Assembly: GCF_902770715.1 (NCBI RefSeq)
Contig: NZ_CACXTS010000009.1
Span: forward strand, 1 to 64,000
Length of the DNA stretch: 64,000 nt
Source: an uncultured Methanobrevibacter sp.
Lineage (GTDB): Archaea > Methanobacteriota > Methanobacteria > Methanobacteriales > Methanobacteriaceae
Direction: 5' to 3'
Below, piece by piece: positions 35,570-45,702 of this stretch; position 1 is the stretch's first letter, and every line of letters starts with the position of its first letter. The translations under genes were made by a program, and so were the position numbers. A model generated the notes under the pieces. The model saw only the letters and a list, made by a program, of their open reading frames with translations. It made no database searches and had not been told where the DNA came from.

Positions 35570-37282
35570 CTATTTGATTACCATTAAAGTATCACCTGCA
35601 CTAACAGCATCACCAGGTTCTACAAAGATTTCCATTACTTCACCATCAACTTCAGATTGAATGTCGTTTTCCATCTTCATAGCTTCAATGACACAGATAG
35701 TTGATCCTTTAGTGACTTTATCTCCAACATTAACGTTGAGTTTAATTACCATACCTTGCATTGAGGAAGTGACTCCTCCTTCAACAGGTTTGAAGTTTCC
35801 GCTTGCAGTCTCTTCAATTTCCATGAATCCTGTAGGCATGATTTTAACTTCATACATGTCTCCATCAACTTCAACATTATATTGAGTTGGAATTCCAATA
35901 GCTTCGTCTTCAGTGAATGCATGAGGAGCTTTGAGTTCTTCTTCTTCAGCTTCACCTTTAAGGAATTTTGGAGCGATTGGAGGATATAATGCATAAGTTA
36001 ATGCATCTTCATCAGATTTTACAAAACCTTTTTCCTCACCTTCTGACTTGAATTTATCAAATTCAGGTTCAAGCAAGTCTGCAGGTCTGCAAGTAATGAC
36101 CTCTTCATCACCAATGATTTTTTTAGAAATTTCTTCATCAACAGGTGCAGGCGGTTTACCGTACATTCCTTTCATGTATTCTTTTACTTCATTGGATACT
36201 GTTTTGTATCTTTCGCCACCTAAAACATTCATTACAGATTGAATACCAACAATTTGGCTTGTTGGAGTTACAAGAGGTGGATATCCCATATCTTTTCTTA
36301 CACGAGGCATTTCTTCCAATACATCATTGTATCTGTCAAGAGCATTTTGCTCTTTAAGTTGAGAAATAAGGTTTGAAAGCATTCCACCAGGAATTTGGTA
36401 TAATAATACATCAGCATCAATACTTGTTGAAATAGGATCTAAAATACCTAAGTATTTTTCCTTAATATCATCAAAGTATTTTTTAATATGAGCTAATAAT
36501 TTTAAATCAAGGCCAGTGTCGAATTCTGTGCCTTGTAGGGCTGCAACCATACTTTCTGTAGGAGGTTGGCTTGTTCCCCATGCAAGAGGTGAAATAGCTG
36601 TATCAAGAATGTCAACTCCGGCTTGACATGCAGCATAATAACTAATTGGTGTCATACCACTGGTACAATGACAATGCAAATCTACAAGTAAATCAGTTTC
36701 TTCTTTTAATTTTGATACTAATTCATAAGCGGAAGTAGGAGTGATTAAACCAGCCATATCCTTAATAGCTACAGAATCACAATCAAGAGCTTCAAGATTT
36801 TTAGCTAAATCAACAAAATCATCTAAAGTGTGGACTGGACTAATGGTGTAACTAATTGTACCTTGTACATGAGCCCCTTGCTCTTTAGCTACTTTAATAG
36901 CCTTTTCCATATTCCTAATATCGTTTAATGCATCAAAAACTCTAAAAATGTCTACACCGTTTTCATAGGATTTTTCAACAAATTTTGTCACAACATCATC
37001 AGGATAATGTTTGTAACCTACTAAGTTTTGCCCTCTTAAAAGCATTTGAATAGGAGTTTTGTTAAATTCAGATTTTAATTGTCTTAATCTTTCCCATGGG
37101 TCTTCGTTCAAATATCTAATACAAGTATCAAAAGTAGCTCCACCCCAAGCTTCTACTGAAAAATAACCTACTTTGTCCATTTCTTCAGCAATAGGAATCA
37201 TGTCTCTAGTTCTCATCCTGGTTGCTAGTAGAGATTGGTGAGCGTCACGAAGTGCTGTTTCTGTAAATCTTACTTTCGCCAT
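35570..37282 (-). CDS. pycB: Pyruvate carboxylase subunit B (biotin-carrying)
   Basis: The carboxyltransferase/biotin-carrier subunit that forms oxaloacetate from pyruvate, feeding the reductive TCA branch. The 570-residue protein begins RFTETALRDAHQSLLATRMR (carboxyltransferase TIM barrel), has DLHCHCTSGM at the metal site, and ends with a biotinyl domain whose EAMKMEN carries the biotinylated Lys. An Ala/Glu-rich linker lies before that domain. Subunit A is elsewhere, as usual in methanogens. Confidence 0.95.
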   Translation of the reverse strand: MAKVRFTETALRDAHQSLLATRMRTRDMIPIAEEMDKVGYFSVEAWGGATFDTCIRYLNEDPWERLRQLKSEFNKTPIQMLLRGQNLVGYKHYPDDVVTKFVEKSYENGVDIFRVFDALNDIRNMEKAIKVAKEQGAHVQGTISYTISPVHTLDDFVDLAKNLEALDCDSVAIKDMAGLITPTSAYELVSKLKEETDLLVDLHCHCTSGMTPISYYAACQAGVDILDTAISPLAWGTSQPPTESMVAALQGTEFDTGLDLKLLAHIKKYFDDIKEKYLGILDPISTSIDADVLLYQIPGGMLSNLISQLKEQNALDRYNDVLEEMPRVRKDMGYPPLVTPTSQIVGIQSVMNVLGGERYKTVSNEVKEYMKGMYGKPPAPVDEEISKKIIGDEEVITCRPADLLEPEFDKFKSEGEEKGFVKSDEDALTYALYPPIAPKFLKGEAEEEELKAPHAFTEDEAIGIPTQYNVEVDGDMYEVKIMPTGFMEIEETASGNFKPVEGGVTSSMQGMVIKLNVNVGDKVTKGSTICVIEAMKMENDIQSEVDGEVMEIFVEPGDAVSAGDTLMVIK

Positions 37283-37456
37283 CTTTTTACACCTCTTTCA
37301 ATTTTTATTTATAAATTAACCTAGAATATCCAACTATAATATATGTTTTTTGTATTATATAAAGTATACTAAATACTAAATTTTATACAAAATTCAAGAA
37401 AATGAAAAAAAATAATAATGTAATAAAAAAAGAAAAAAAGTAGAAAAATTGAAAAA

Positions 37457-38551
37457 TTATCTTTCTAATTCGCCAGAAATGAATTTTTCAACATTTTCAT
37501 ATGCTTCATCATCATCATATTGAATTGGAGGATGCTTCATAGTGTAGGAAGAGATTGAAGTTAATTGTCCACCAATACCTCTTTCCAAACCGATCTTACA
37601 ACATCTTACCGCATCAATTACACAACCTGCAGAATTTGGAGAATCTTCAACACTTAATCTGAGTTCTATGTTCATTGGAACATCACCAAATGTACGGCCT
37701 TCCATTCTGAGGAAACATAATTTATTATCGTTTTGCCATGGGACATAATCACTAGGACCTATGTGAATGTCTCTGTCATCCATCCTTTCTTTAAGAACTG
37801 ACTGAACAGCTTCAGTTTTGGATTCTTTTTTAGAGTCCAATCTTTCACGGTTGAGCATATTCAAGAAATCAGTGTTACCACCAGTATTAATTTGATAGGT
37901 TCTGTCTAATTTTACACCCCTATCCATGAATAAGCTAGCTAGTGTTCTGTGAGTGATAGTAGCACCAATTTGAGCTTTAATATCGTCCCCAACGATTGGA
38001 ATTCCTTTTTCTTTGAATTTGGCATCCCATTCATCATCACTTACGATGAATACAGGCATACAATTTACATATGCCACACCTGCATCAAGCGCACACTGAG
38101 CATAATATCTTGCAGCTTCTTCTGAACCTACAGGCAAGTAATTAACTAATATTTCAGCTCCGCTTTCTTTTAGAACTTCAACAACATCAACAGGATCTTC
38201 ATCACTAACTACAAAAGTATATTCATCATCATAATTGGACATGTGTTCTGCGACACCATCTAAAACATGACCCATACTCACTTTAACATCATATTTTGGA
38301 ATATCCTCTTGGAAAACAGTAGTGCAATTTGGTTTTGCAAAAATTGCTTCATCAATAGTTTTTCCAACTTTTCTAGCATCAACATCAAAAGCTGCGACAA
38401 CTTCAATATCACTAGGTTTATATCCTCCGATTTCCCAATGCATAAGTCCTATTGCATCTTCAGGATTTTTACCATCATAATAATGTATACCTTGAATAAG
38501 AGAACTAGCACAGTTTCCTATTCCGACAATTGCTATTTTTATCTTGTTCAA
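37457..38551 (-). CDS. ino1: myo-Inositol-1-phosphate synthase
   Basis: Makes inositol phosphate from glucose 6-phosphate, used for archaeal phosphoinositol lipids. The 364-residue protein has the NAD-binding start IAIVGIGNCASSLIQG, the inserted HYYDG/IGGYKPSDIEVVAAFDVD region, and GDDIKAQIGATITHR and NTGGNTDFLNM, which are Ino1 hallmarks. It starts with TTG (38549-38551) behind GGTGT. It is divergent from the lipid prenyltransferase gene, which fits a shared role in lipid head-group and core synthesis. Confidence 0.94.
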   Translation of the reverse strand: MNKIKIAIVGIGNCASSLIQGIHYYDGKNPEDAIGLMHWEIGGYKPSDIEVVAAFDVDARKVGKTIDEAIFAKPNCTTVFQEDIPKYDVKVSMGHVLDGVAEHMSNYDDEYTFVVSDEDPVDVVEVLKESGAEILVNYLPVGSEEAARYYAQCALDAGVAYVNCMPVFIVSDDEWDAKFKEKGIPIVGDDIKAQIGATITHRTLASLFMDRGVKLDRTYQINTGGNTDFLNMLNRERLDSKKESKTEAVQSVLKERMDDRDIHIGPSDYVPWQNDNKLCFLRMEGRTFGDVPMNIELRLSVEDSPNSAGCVIDAVRCCKIGLERGIGGQLTSISSYTMKHPPIQYDDDEAYENVEKFISGELER

Positions 38552-38667
38552 TATAACACCAGCTTAATCATTTAAGTAATAATTTAAATTAATAAAATAC
38601 TAATATTATGTTATCTAATATACTTTATATAATTAATGCTTTTATAAAAAAAATTAGAGAAGAAATT

Positions 38668-39510
38668 ATGAATCCATATATTGAAATTTTAAGACCCGGC
38701 AATGCATTGATGGGTGCTATATCCATAGTTTTAGTGGCGCTTATTGATAAAACATTCACGCTTCCGGTGATTCTTGCAATGATTGCTGTTTTTTTTGAAA
38801 CTGCTGCTGGAAATGTGATTAATGATTATTTTGATTATAATATCGATTTGATTAACAAACCCGAAAGACCAATACCATCCGGAAGAATATCCCTGAAAAA
38901 CGGGAGAAATTATGGCTACTTATTATTCCTGGCCGGGACAATATGTGGATTTTTAATCAGTTACCTTACAAATAACTGGATTCCATTCGCAATCGTACTG
39001 CTTGCAGATGTTGTCCTTTATTTATATGCCTCTAAATTAAAATCAACTCCTCTTATTGGAAATTTAACTGTCGGATTTATGACTGGTTTCGGATTCGTAT
39101 TTGCAGGATTTTCAATAAACAATCCGAACATAATAATGACATCCATATATTTGGGCTTTTTCGCATTTGTAATGACAACAGCACGTGAAATTGTAAAGGA
39201 TATTGAGGATATTGAAGGGGACAAGGCAGATGGTGCAAAAACATTGCCTATTTTAATTGGTGAGAAAAAACCTGCAATTTTGGCATTTATTTTAATTATT
39301 GTTGACTGTGCATTATGTCCAGCATTATATTACTATCATATTTTCAATTTTTATTATCTAATCATCATAACCATAGCAGTAATCCTATTTATTTACTCAG
39401 CAATATTAATACTTAGAAATCAAGATAGGAGAACAGCAAGCAAGGTTTCAAAATACTTGAAAATTGGAATGTTAATTGCATTTGTTTCATTTATATTCGG
39501 ATCATTATGA
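38668..39510 (+). CDS. Digeranylgeranylglyceryl phosphate synthase (UbiA family)
   Basis: An integral membrane prenyltransferase that adds the second geranylgeranyl chain to glycerol-1-phosphate in archaeal lipid synthesis. It is about 280 residues from the ATG at 38668. The first Asp-rich motif is NVINDYFDYNIDLINKPERPIPSG-type sequence near residue 65, and the second is REIVKDIEDIEGDKADGAKTLP. An earlier in-frame ATG would add 20 residues from the promoter region and is unlikely. Other UbiA substrates are possible but less likely. Confidence 0.87.
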   Translation: MNPYIEILRPGNALMGAISIVLVALIDKTFTLPVILAMIAVFFETAAGNVINDYFDYNIDLINKPERPIPSGRISLKNGRNYGYLLFLAGTICGFLISYLTNNWIPFAIVLLADVVLYLYASKLKSTPLIGNLTVGFMTGFGFVFAGFSINNPNIIMTSIYLGFFAFVMTTAREIVKDIEDIEGDKADGAKTLPILIGEKKPAILAFILIIVDCALCPALYYYHIFNFYYLIIITIAVILFIYSAILILRNQDRRTASKVSKYLKIGMLIAFVSFIFGSL

Positions 39511-39519
39511 GGTGCTTTC

Positions 39520-41232
39520 ATGAACTTTAAAGAACATAAAAAAGATATAATTGCAATATCTTCATTATTGATTATTGTAGGTATAATCACATTATTACTA
39601 CTTAATATTGATGGAAAAGCGGGAGTTTATTATGTTCGGGATGTTTTTTTCTATTTAAATAATGCTCTCTTTTATTCAGGTTATGATACCGGATTGGCGA
39701 ATACGCGAGGATTATCCCCACTAATTCCAATGATAACCTCAATATTTTTTAGAATGGGTTTCATATCTGATTTTACAATAATAGCCGTTAGCAGTTCATT
39801 TTATATTTTGGCGGCACTGGGAATGTATCTGCTATTAAGGTTGAGATTTAATGAAGTTTTAAGCTTTACCGGTTCCATGATTTTATCAACATTTCCGCTA
39901 ATAATAGTATGGATTACAAAAGGAATGTTGGATATTCCAGGAATGTGCCTATCAATATGGGCAGTTTATTTCACAATATTATCCTTCAGGAAAAATACCA
40001 AATTTTTATATGTTGCATTTCCTTTAATTATTTTAGGATTTTTCACAAGATATACGGTACTTTTAATGGTTCCGGTAATGTTAATTCAATTCTTATTAGT
40101 GGATGAACCTATAACCTATATTAAAACACATATTAAAGATATACTCGGAGGAATCGGAGCTGGAGCATTGGTATTTGCAATTTTTATTGGAATATATTAT
40201 TATTTGAATATTGGATTGTTTTTCATTTCACAAGGAAGCGATATTACAAATTCAACATACAATGCCCTGGTAACACCAAACAATGTCCTTTATTATATTA
40301 AAAACGTTTTAATTTACTTGGGAACTTCAAATTACATTCCTTACTCTTTAAAACCAGGAGCATTCCTAATAGAAAAAATGCATTGGATCGGTGGCCAACC
40401 ATCAATAATTTCCTATATTCTGACCATCATCCTCCTTGCTGGAATAATATTGTACTTAAAAAAACTATTCGGCAAAGAAAACAGAGATATATTGAGAAAA
40501 GAAAATGACAAATTAAAATTAGCCATATTTATCATTGCATTAGCCCTGTTCTTTATCACTTATTTAAACATATCAATTGTTGCTTCAGTAGTTATCATAT
40601 CAATATCATTATTAGCGCTTTATAAAATGCTGAATAAAACAAAAATGGATGATTTTAACTTTGATTTCATCATGTTTTATTGGTTTGTAGTTAATTTTGC
40701 ATTCATTACATATTATCATGTTAAAGTAGATCGATACTTCATGCCAATACTTCCTGTTGCGGCATATTTCATTACCCTATCACTGTCACTAATCCTTGAT
40801 AAATTTAAAACATACAAATCAATTGATAAAATTAAAGTAATCGTGCCAATAGGATTAGTTTGTTTAATTTTATTATGCTCTGGAGTGTCAGCTCTTTCAA
40901 ACTCCCCACACACATTTGACAATCAAATGCATCCCAACTTCTTTACTGCAGCTTCAGAAGAAAAGGCGGTTTGTGAATGGCTGATACAACATGATGCAGA
41001 TTATATGAACAAAACAATTTGGGCAGATAGGGGTGGAGACATATCCTTTAATTTAAGAATGCAGGTTCCATCTTATGAAAAAGTATCAAATGCTACGAAT
41101 TTTACGGATGAAATGGCAAAGCAAAAAGTCACATATTTCATTTCAAAAGACAATAAGACTATTGGTGAACCTTATATCAAACTATATCAAAATGGAGAGG
41201 TATCATTATATTATTATGATAAAGGGGAATAA
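39520..41232 (+). CDS. GT-C fold membrane glycosyltransferase (ArnT/PMT-like)
   Basis: A 570-residue protein with about ten or more hydrophobic membrane segments. After the first helix a luminal loop carries YYVRDVFFYLNNAL, with an Asp in the place of the catalytic residue of GT-C enzymes, and a C-terminal soluble part of about 100 residues follows the last helix. It should transfer a sugar from a lipid-phosphate donor to protein, lipid or glycan outside the cell. The acceptor is unknown. It begins nine bases after the prenyltransferase gene with GAGGTG upstream. Confidence 0.8.
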   Translation: MNFKEHKKDIIAISSLLIIVGIITLLLLNIDGKAGVYYVRDVFFYLNNALFYSGYDTGLANTRGLSPLIPMITSIFFRMGFISDFTIIAVSSSFYILAALGMYLLLRLRFNEVLSFTGSMILSTFPLIIVWITKGMLDIPGMCLSIWAVYFTILSFRKNTKFLYVAFPLIILGFFTRYTVLLMVPVMLIQFLLVDEPITYIKTHIKDILGGIGAGALVFAIFIGIYYYLNIGLFFISQGSDITNSTYNALVTPNNVLYYIKNVLIYLGTSNYIPYSLKPGAFLIEKMHWIGGQPSIISYILTIILLAGIILYLKKLFGKENRDILRKENDKLKLAIFIIALALFFITYLNISIVASVVIISISLLALYKMLNKTKMDDFNFDFIMFYWFVVNFAFITYYHVKVDRYFMPILPVAAYFITLSLSLILDKFKTYKSIDKIKVIVPIGLVCLILLCSGVSALSNSPHTFDNQMHPNFFTAASEEKAVCEWLIQHDADYMNKTIWADRGGDISFNLRMQVPSYEKVSNATNFTDEMAKQKVTYFISKDNKTIGEPYIKLYQNGEVSLYYYDKGE

Positions 41233-41382
41233 AGAACACATTGTAATTATTTACAATACTCTAAATCAAAGATAATGTAAAAAATAATTAAGATTAAACT
41301 AAAAAATAGGATAATTTTTAGAAACATATATAATAAAAAAAATAAAAAAATAATATCATAAAAAGTAATTAAAGAGGATAAT

Positions 41383-42924
41383 ATGAAAGTTGTATGCTGT
41401 AAGAACTGTGGTGCAAAATACCAACTCGATGATGATGATGACATCACTACATTCGAGTGTTCTTCATGTGCAGGTGACTTAGAATACTTAGAAAACTATT
41501 CTAATGAAGAAAAATCTAATCGTTCATCATTTATTAGTTCATTCAAGTATGATAATTCATACATTGTACAATGCCAAGATTGTGGATTGAAGTACAAAAT
41601 TAAAAGTAACGATAACATACTTGATTATGAATGTGATAGTTGTGGTGGATCTTTAAGATATTTAGATGATGAAATGAATGAAGAATTAGATAAATATCTT
41701 GAAGAAAGACAAAAAGATATTGAAAACATTAGAAGAGAAAATAAAGCTAAAGAACCAACATCTGAAGAAGTGACAACAGAAGATAACGTACACTCCTTAA
41801 AATCAATTACTAACAAACTTGAAAATTTCTTTTCAGAAGAGCATATGCTACAAATTGCAGATGACGAGAAAAAAGAAAAAGAATTGCAAGAAGAAGTAAA
41901 TGGTAAAACCGCAAGGACCACAATACCTCAATCTGTTTTATCCAAATTTGGAAAAGAATTCGCAGTTCCAAAAACTAATGATTATGATGTTTTGAAAAAT
42001 TTCCTTAAAACTGAATTCTTTAAAGGAATGAAAGAATATTATCCAGCAACATCAGAATCAAAATCCAATAAAAGTTTCTTAGAGAGGATTAGTTTAAACG
42101 AACCTGGTGAAAAATTAACCCCAAAAACAACCTCAATTAAAGAAAATGAAACTGATTTCGATATTAAAAACATCGATTTGAAGAATTTAGATAGTAACAA
42201 TACTATCATTATCATCGGAGCAGTTATTTTTATTTTAAGCATAATTGAGATTTTGGCTATTAACAGTGGTATAGGAATTATTGCTTTATTCATTGGAGTA
42301 ATTATCTTATGTTATGGAATTTATAAAACTAAAGACGTTAAAGAAACTGAAGAAAGAACAAGAATTATCAGAGAACACTTGTTAACCCTTTCAGAAGATT
42401 ATTACGTATTCTACAATGTTAGAACTCCAACTTCCAACTCAGGTATTAATCACGTGGTTGTAGGCCCAACTGGAATTTATGCTCTACTTTCACAAAAATA
42501 CAATCCAAAACTTAGATTAGAATCAGAAAATGAAAATCTAAATTTGATTGGATCAAGTGAATTGGATGAAGATAAAATTGAAGAAGTTCCTGTTTCTGGT
42601 AATACTAGAAGATTTAGATACACAACTAAACAAGCAAAATTCTCACAGGACAATAAAGTGAAACAAAAAGCATTAAGTTTAGGTGAAGATTTAATTAACT
42701 TCCTCAATGACAACAACATCAAGAATTGTTTTGTTGAGCCATTAGTCGGTTTCATTAACAATGAAGTTGTTGTAATAAATATGCCATTAACTGATGAAGA
42801 TTTATTCATCGAAGAACTTTTGAATAAAATCCGAACTGCTACAGTAAAATTAGATTCTGAAACAATCGACAAATGTGCTGTTTTAATAAACAAATATGCA
42901 GCAGATTGCTCTTCAGAAATTTAA
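41383..42924 (+). CDS. Double zinc-ribbon membrane protein with a NERD-like domain
   Basis: A 513-residue protein with an unusual layout. Two zinc ribbons are at the N-terminus (CCKNCGAKYQ...CSSC at about 5-30 and CQDCGLKYK...CDSC at about 64-88). A charged coiled-coil-like linker follows, then two hydrophobic helices at about residues 274-312, then a C-terminal NERD-like domain (IREHLLTLSEDYYVFYNV, HVVVGPTGIYAL). Where NERD nucleases have an E-T-K catalytic motif, this reads LLSQKYNP, so nuclease activity may be lost. GAGGA precedes the ATG. I know no characterised homologue. Confidence 0.75.
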   Translation: MKVVCCKNCGAKYQLDDDDDITTFECSSCAGDLEYLENYSNEEKSNRSSFISSFKYDNSYIVQCQDCGLKYKIKSNDNILDYECDSCGGSLRYLDDEMNEELDKYLEERQKDIENIRRENKAKEPTSEEVTTEDNVHSLKSITNKLENFFSEEHMLQIADDEKKEKELQEEVNGKTARTTIPQSVLSKFGKEFAVPKTNDYDVLKNFLKTEFFKGMKEYYPATSESKSNKSFLERISLNEPGEKLTPKTTSIKENETDFDIKNIDLKNLDSNNTIIIIGAVIFILSIIEILAINSGIGIIALFIGVIILCYGIYKTKDVKETEERTRIIREHLLTLSEDYYVFYNVRTPTSNSGINHVVVGPTGIYALLSQKYNPKLRLESENENLNLIGSSELDEDKIEEVPVSGNTRRFRYTTKQAKFSQDNKVKQKALSLGEDLINFLNDNNIKNCFVEPLVGFINNEVVVINMPLTDEDLFIEELLNKIRTATVKLDSETIDKCAVLINKYAADCSSEI

Positions 42925-42949
42925 TTTTTTTCTTTTTTTATTTTAAAAA

Positions 42950-43954
42950 TTAGGATAACATATCATATTCAATTAAAGAGCCTTTTTTAATATTTTTATT
43001 GGCGATTTTGCCTACAACATTCTCTTTTTGTGATGGAGGAATTCCAATTCCAGGCCTTTTAAATTCAATGTCAGATTCTTCAATTTTTTGGCCGGAATTA
43101 ATGTCATCTTTAGCAATGATGGATTTTCTAACATTTTTTCTTGAAAATGACTCACAAATCAAAGGCTGCTTATTTTTAAATCCATTCATTTGAGAAATAT
43201 TCCTTACATTATATTTAAAGATACGAACATCATCCTCATCCATTGCAAATTCATGGTCTTTAAGAGATTTGTCCAGTGTAAAATATTTTTCCAAAATAAC
43301 AGCACCATAATTATATGCTGTTGTCAATATGAACATGCTATTGTCTGAAATTGTGTAATCTGAATACCCGATGTTATAATCTTCAAAATACTGTGTGAGA
43401 TCCTTAATCATTAAAAGATTAGCGTCCTCTATTTTTGTAGGATAAGACAAAACAGAATGCATTAAAGCAATTTTGAAATTAGAATTATTTTCAATGCAAT
43501 TAACAGCCTCTTTAATTTCATTTAAAGTGGATGCTGCAGTGGATAAAATAATAGGTTTAGCTTTATTTGAAATATAATCAATAAACGGAATATTGGTTAA
43601 ATCGGATGAAGGTATTTTATAAACATCAACAACATCATCCAAATTATCAATGACATCAACATCTGCAGGAGTTACAATGAAAACAAGGCCCAATTCCCTG
43701 CAGCATTGGGATAATTTCCTATAATCCTCAAAAGTTAATTTGTCATCAGGATTTATATCCTCTTCTTCAAAGTTACAGTGCAAAAATTCTGAATCTCCTA
43801 CATGGAAGTTGATTCCGTCAACACCGCACTCTTTAGCTTTCTCAACTAACAGCATTGCAACATCAAAATAAGGCATCTCTTCCTTTTCAGCCAAATCATA
43901 ATAATTAAAACTGATTTCAGCTATTAAAAATGGATGTTTATTGAATATATTCAC
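42950..43954 (-). CDS. neuB: NeuB-type nonulosonic (sialic-type) acid synthase
   Basis: Condenses phosphoenolpyruvate with an N-acetyl hexosamine-type sugar to a nine-carbon acid. The TIM-barrel domain starts PFLIAEISFNY, with YKIPSSDLTNIPFIDY and ILSTAAST as family motifs, and a SAF antifreeze-like domain lies at the C-terminus (about 270-334). I put the start at a GTG at 43952-43954 because AGGTGA lies four bases before it and overlaps the neuA stop; the longer ATG reading would overlap neuA by 41 bases. Whether the product is Neu5Ac-, legionaminic- or pseudaminic-type cannot be told. Confidence 0.88.
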   Translation of the reverse strand: MNIFNKHPFLIAEISFNYYDLAEKEEMPYFDVAMLLVEKAKECGVDGINFHVGDSEFLHCNFEEEDINPDDKLTFEDYRKLSQCCRELGLVFIVTPADVDVIDNLDDVVDVYKIPSSDLTNIPFIDYISNKAKPIILSTAASTLNEIKEAVNCIENNSNFKIALMHSVLSYPTKIEDANLLMIKDLTQYFEDYNIGYSDYTISDNSMFILTTAYNYGAVILEKYFTLDKSLKDHEFAMDEDDVRIFKYNVRNISQMNGFKNKQPLICESFSRKNVRKSIIAKDDINSGQKIEESDIEFKRPGIGIPPSQKENVVGKIANKNIKKGSLIEYDMLS

Positions 43955-43958
43955 AAAC

Positions 43959-45623
43959 TCACCTTTTAATTTCGAAATCTCTGTATTTTTCTTCAACAAT
44001 TGATTTCATATTTTCAAATCCATGTTTCATATCAATGTTTTTCATTTTTTGATTCATTTCAATTCTAAGCTCAGGATTATTCACTAAAGCTACAAACTGA
44101 ACAACAATTTCTTGTTTTGTCAAAGATTCACCCATTCCCATATTTACTATTCCATTGGCATTATTTGCAAAAACATGAGTTGCTTCCAAATCATTTTGAC
44201 AAACACAGATTGTTGGAATGGCTAATGAACATGAATCATACATTGTTTTGCTGGCAGATGTTATTATAATATCCGCCTTAAACATGAATTCACTGACATT
44301 TGAAACATTTTGATAAATTTGAACTAATGGATTGGATTCGTATTTTGCCACTAATTGGTCTACACCATCATATCCTCTGTCTAAAATTACATTAATCCTA
44401 TTTTCATAATTTGTAGAAAGTATGGCATCCAAAAATTTTTCAGTCAGATGATTAGAATCATTGCCTTCAAACATGATCAATACATTCTTAACTTCCTGAG
44501 TAATGACCTTAGGAGGCTGGAAATAAAATTCATCTTTAAGAACATGGTACTTCTGTCCAGTATAAACATTATTATCGCTTAAATCATGTTCATATAAAGA
44601 GTCAAAAACAACATCGGCAAATTGAGCTCCCACACCCAAATCATCAAAATTAACAACGAAATATCCATTCTCTTTTAATCTTAACATGTACTCTTCCGAA
44701 GTGTCTAATATATCATTAACGACTATTTCGGCACCGAATTCTTCCAATATGGAAAATAATTCGTCAAAACCATCGTAAACTTTGAACTGGAAGCCAAAAT
44801 TATCAACTAATTTTTGACCTAATTCATGATTTTCATCTAAAATAAACAGTAAATCATCAGTAACTAGCTTTGAAGCAATTGACAGGCAATTATCGATGTG
44901 CCTAGTTCCAATCTCATCATTGGCATTTACAACTATAGCTATCTTTTTCATTCGAATATAGTTCTCCACAACCCACCAATCTTCATAAGCATCAATAGTT
45001 ACGCTTTCTTCACGAGATAATGGAATTATATCCACACTTGATCCAATAGTTGATATTTCACTTATAAATCCTCTACGAGTTGCCACAATAGCGCCAGTCT
45101 CTCTGAATGACTGAGGCAAATCTCTTTGATTAAGCCTTTCAATATAATTTGGGAAAAACCTTTGATTATTTTGATCATATCCCCAGCTTAAATGTTTATC
45201 TTCAACTACAGATATTACAGTTTCAATACCGAAATTCTCAAATTTCTCGATAGCTGAGTCTAAAGTTTCTGTCTTAAGCAAAGGAGAAGTTGGCAACATT
45301 GTAATTACAATATCATATTCATCGAACGCCAGTTTTTCCTTTTGAATCATAGCATCATAGACAACAGCATCCAACGGAACATCATCACCGGATAATTCTT
45401 GGGAGCGCCTAATAACGCTTGCTCCGAATTTTTCGGAAATTAATGCAATTTCAGAATCATCAGTAGTTACAACAATATCATCAACATATTCGGATTTCCT
45501 AGCAATGTTTATTGCATAATAAATTAACGGTCTATTATTTAATAAACGTATGTATTTGTTTGGAATTCCCTTTGAAGTTCCTTTTGCAGGAATAACGACT
45601 AAAATTTTATTATTATTAAACAT
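43959..45623 (-). CDS. CMP-nonulosonate cytidylyltransferase fused to a PseG/SpsG-like domain
   Basis: A 554-residue fusion. Residues 1-230 are a NeuA-type cytidylyltransferase: LVVIPAKGTSKGIPNKYIR for the nucleotide, then TTDD, and LPTSPLL. Residues about 231-554 (starting IAIVVNANDEIGTRHIDNCL) resemble PseG/SpsG, the GT-B-fold UDP-sugar hydrolase of pseudaminic and legionaminic acid routes, with YDSCSLAIPTICVCQND near the end. Together with neuB this implies synthesis and CMP-activation of a surface nonulosonic acid. The rest of the pathway is not in the window. Confidence 0.85.
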   Translation of the reverse strand: MFNNNKILVVIPAKGTSKGIPNKYIRLLNNRPLIYYAINIARKSEYVDDIVVTTDDSEIALISEKFGASVIRRSQELSGDDVPLDAVVYDAMIQKEKLAFDEYDIVITMLPTSPLLKTETLDSAIEKFENFGIETVISVVEDKHLSWGYDQNNQRFFPNYIERLNQRDLPQSFRETGAIVATRRGFISEISTIGSSVDIIPLSREESVTIDAYEDWWVVENYIRMKKIAIVVNANDEIGTRHIDNCLSIASKLVTDDLLFILDENHELGQKLVDNFGFQFKVYDGFDELFSILEEFGAEIVVNDILDTSEEYMLRLKENGYFVVNFDDLGVGAQFADVVFDSLYEHDLSDNNVYTGQKYHVLKDEFYFQPPKVITQEVKNVLIMFEGNDSNHLTEKFLDAILSTNYENRINVILDRGYDGVDQLVAKYESNPLVQIYQNVSNVSEFMFKADIIITSASKTMYDSCSLAIPTICVCQNDLEATHVFANNANGIVNMGMGESLTKQEIVVQFVALVNNPELRIEMNQKMKNIDMKHGFENMKSIVEEKYRDFEIKR

Positions 45624-45702
45624 GCCAAATCCCTATACATAAAATTTAATTAATACAATTATAAATATAGGTATAATATATTATTAAATCTTCGGTGTAA
45701 CT

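Noticed and set aside
43954..43999. 41-base overlap between neuB and the neuA-pseG gene
   Set aside because: It arises only if the upstream ATG is used. The GTG at 43954 with AGGTGA four bases upstream removes the overlap.
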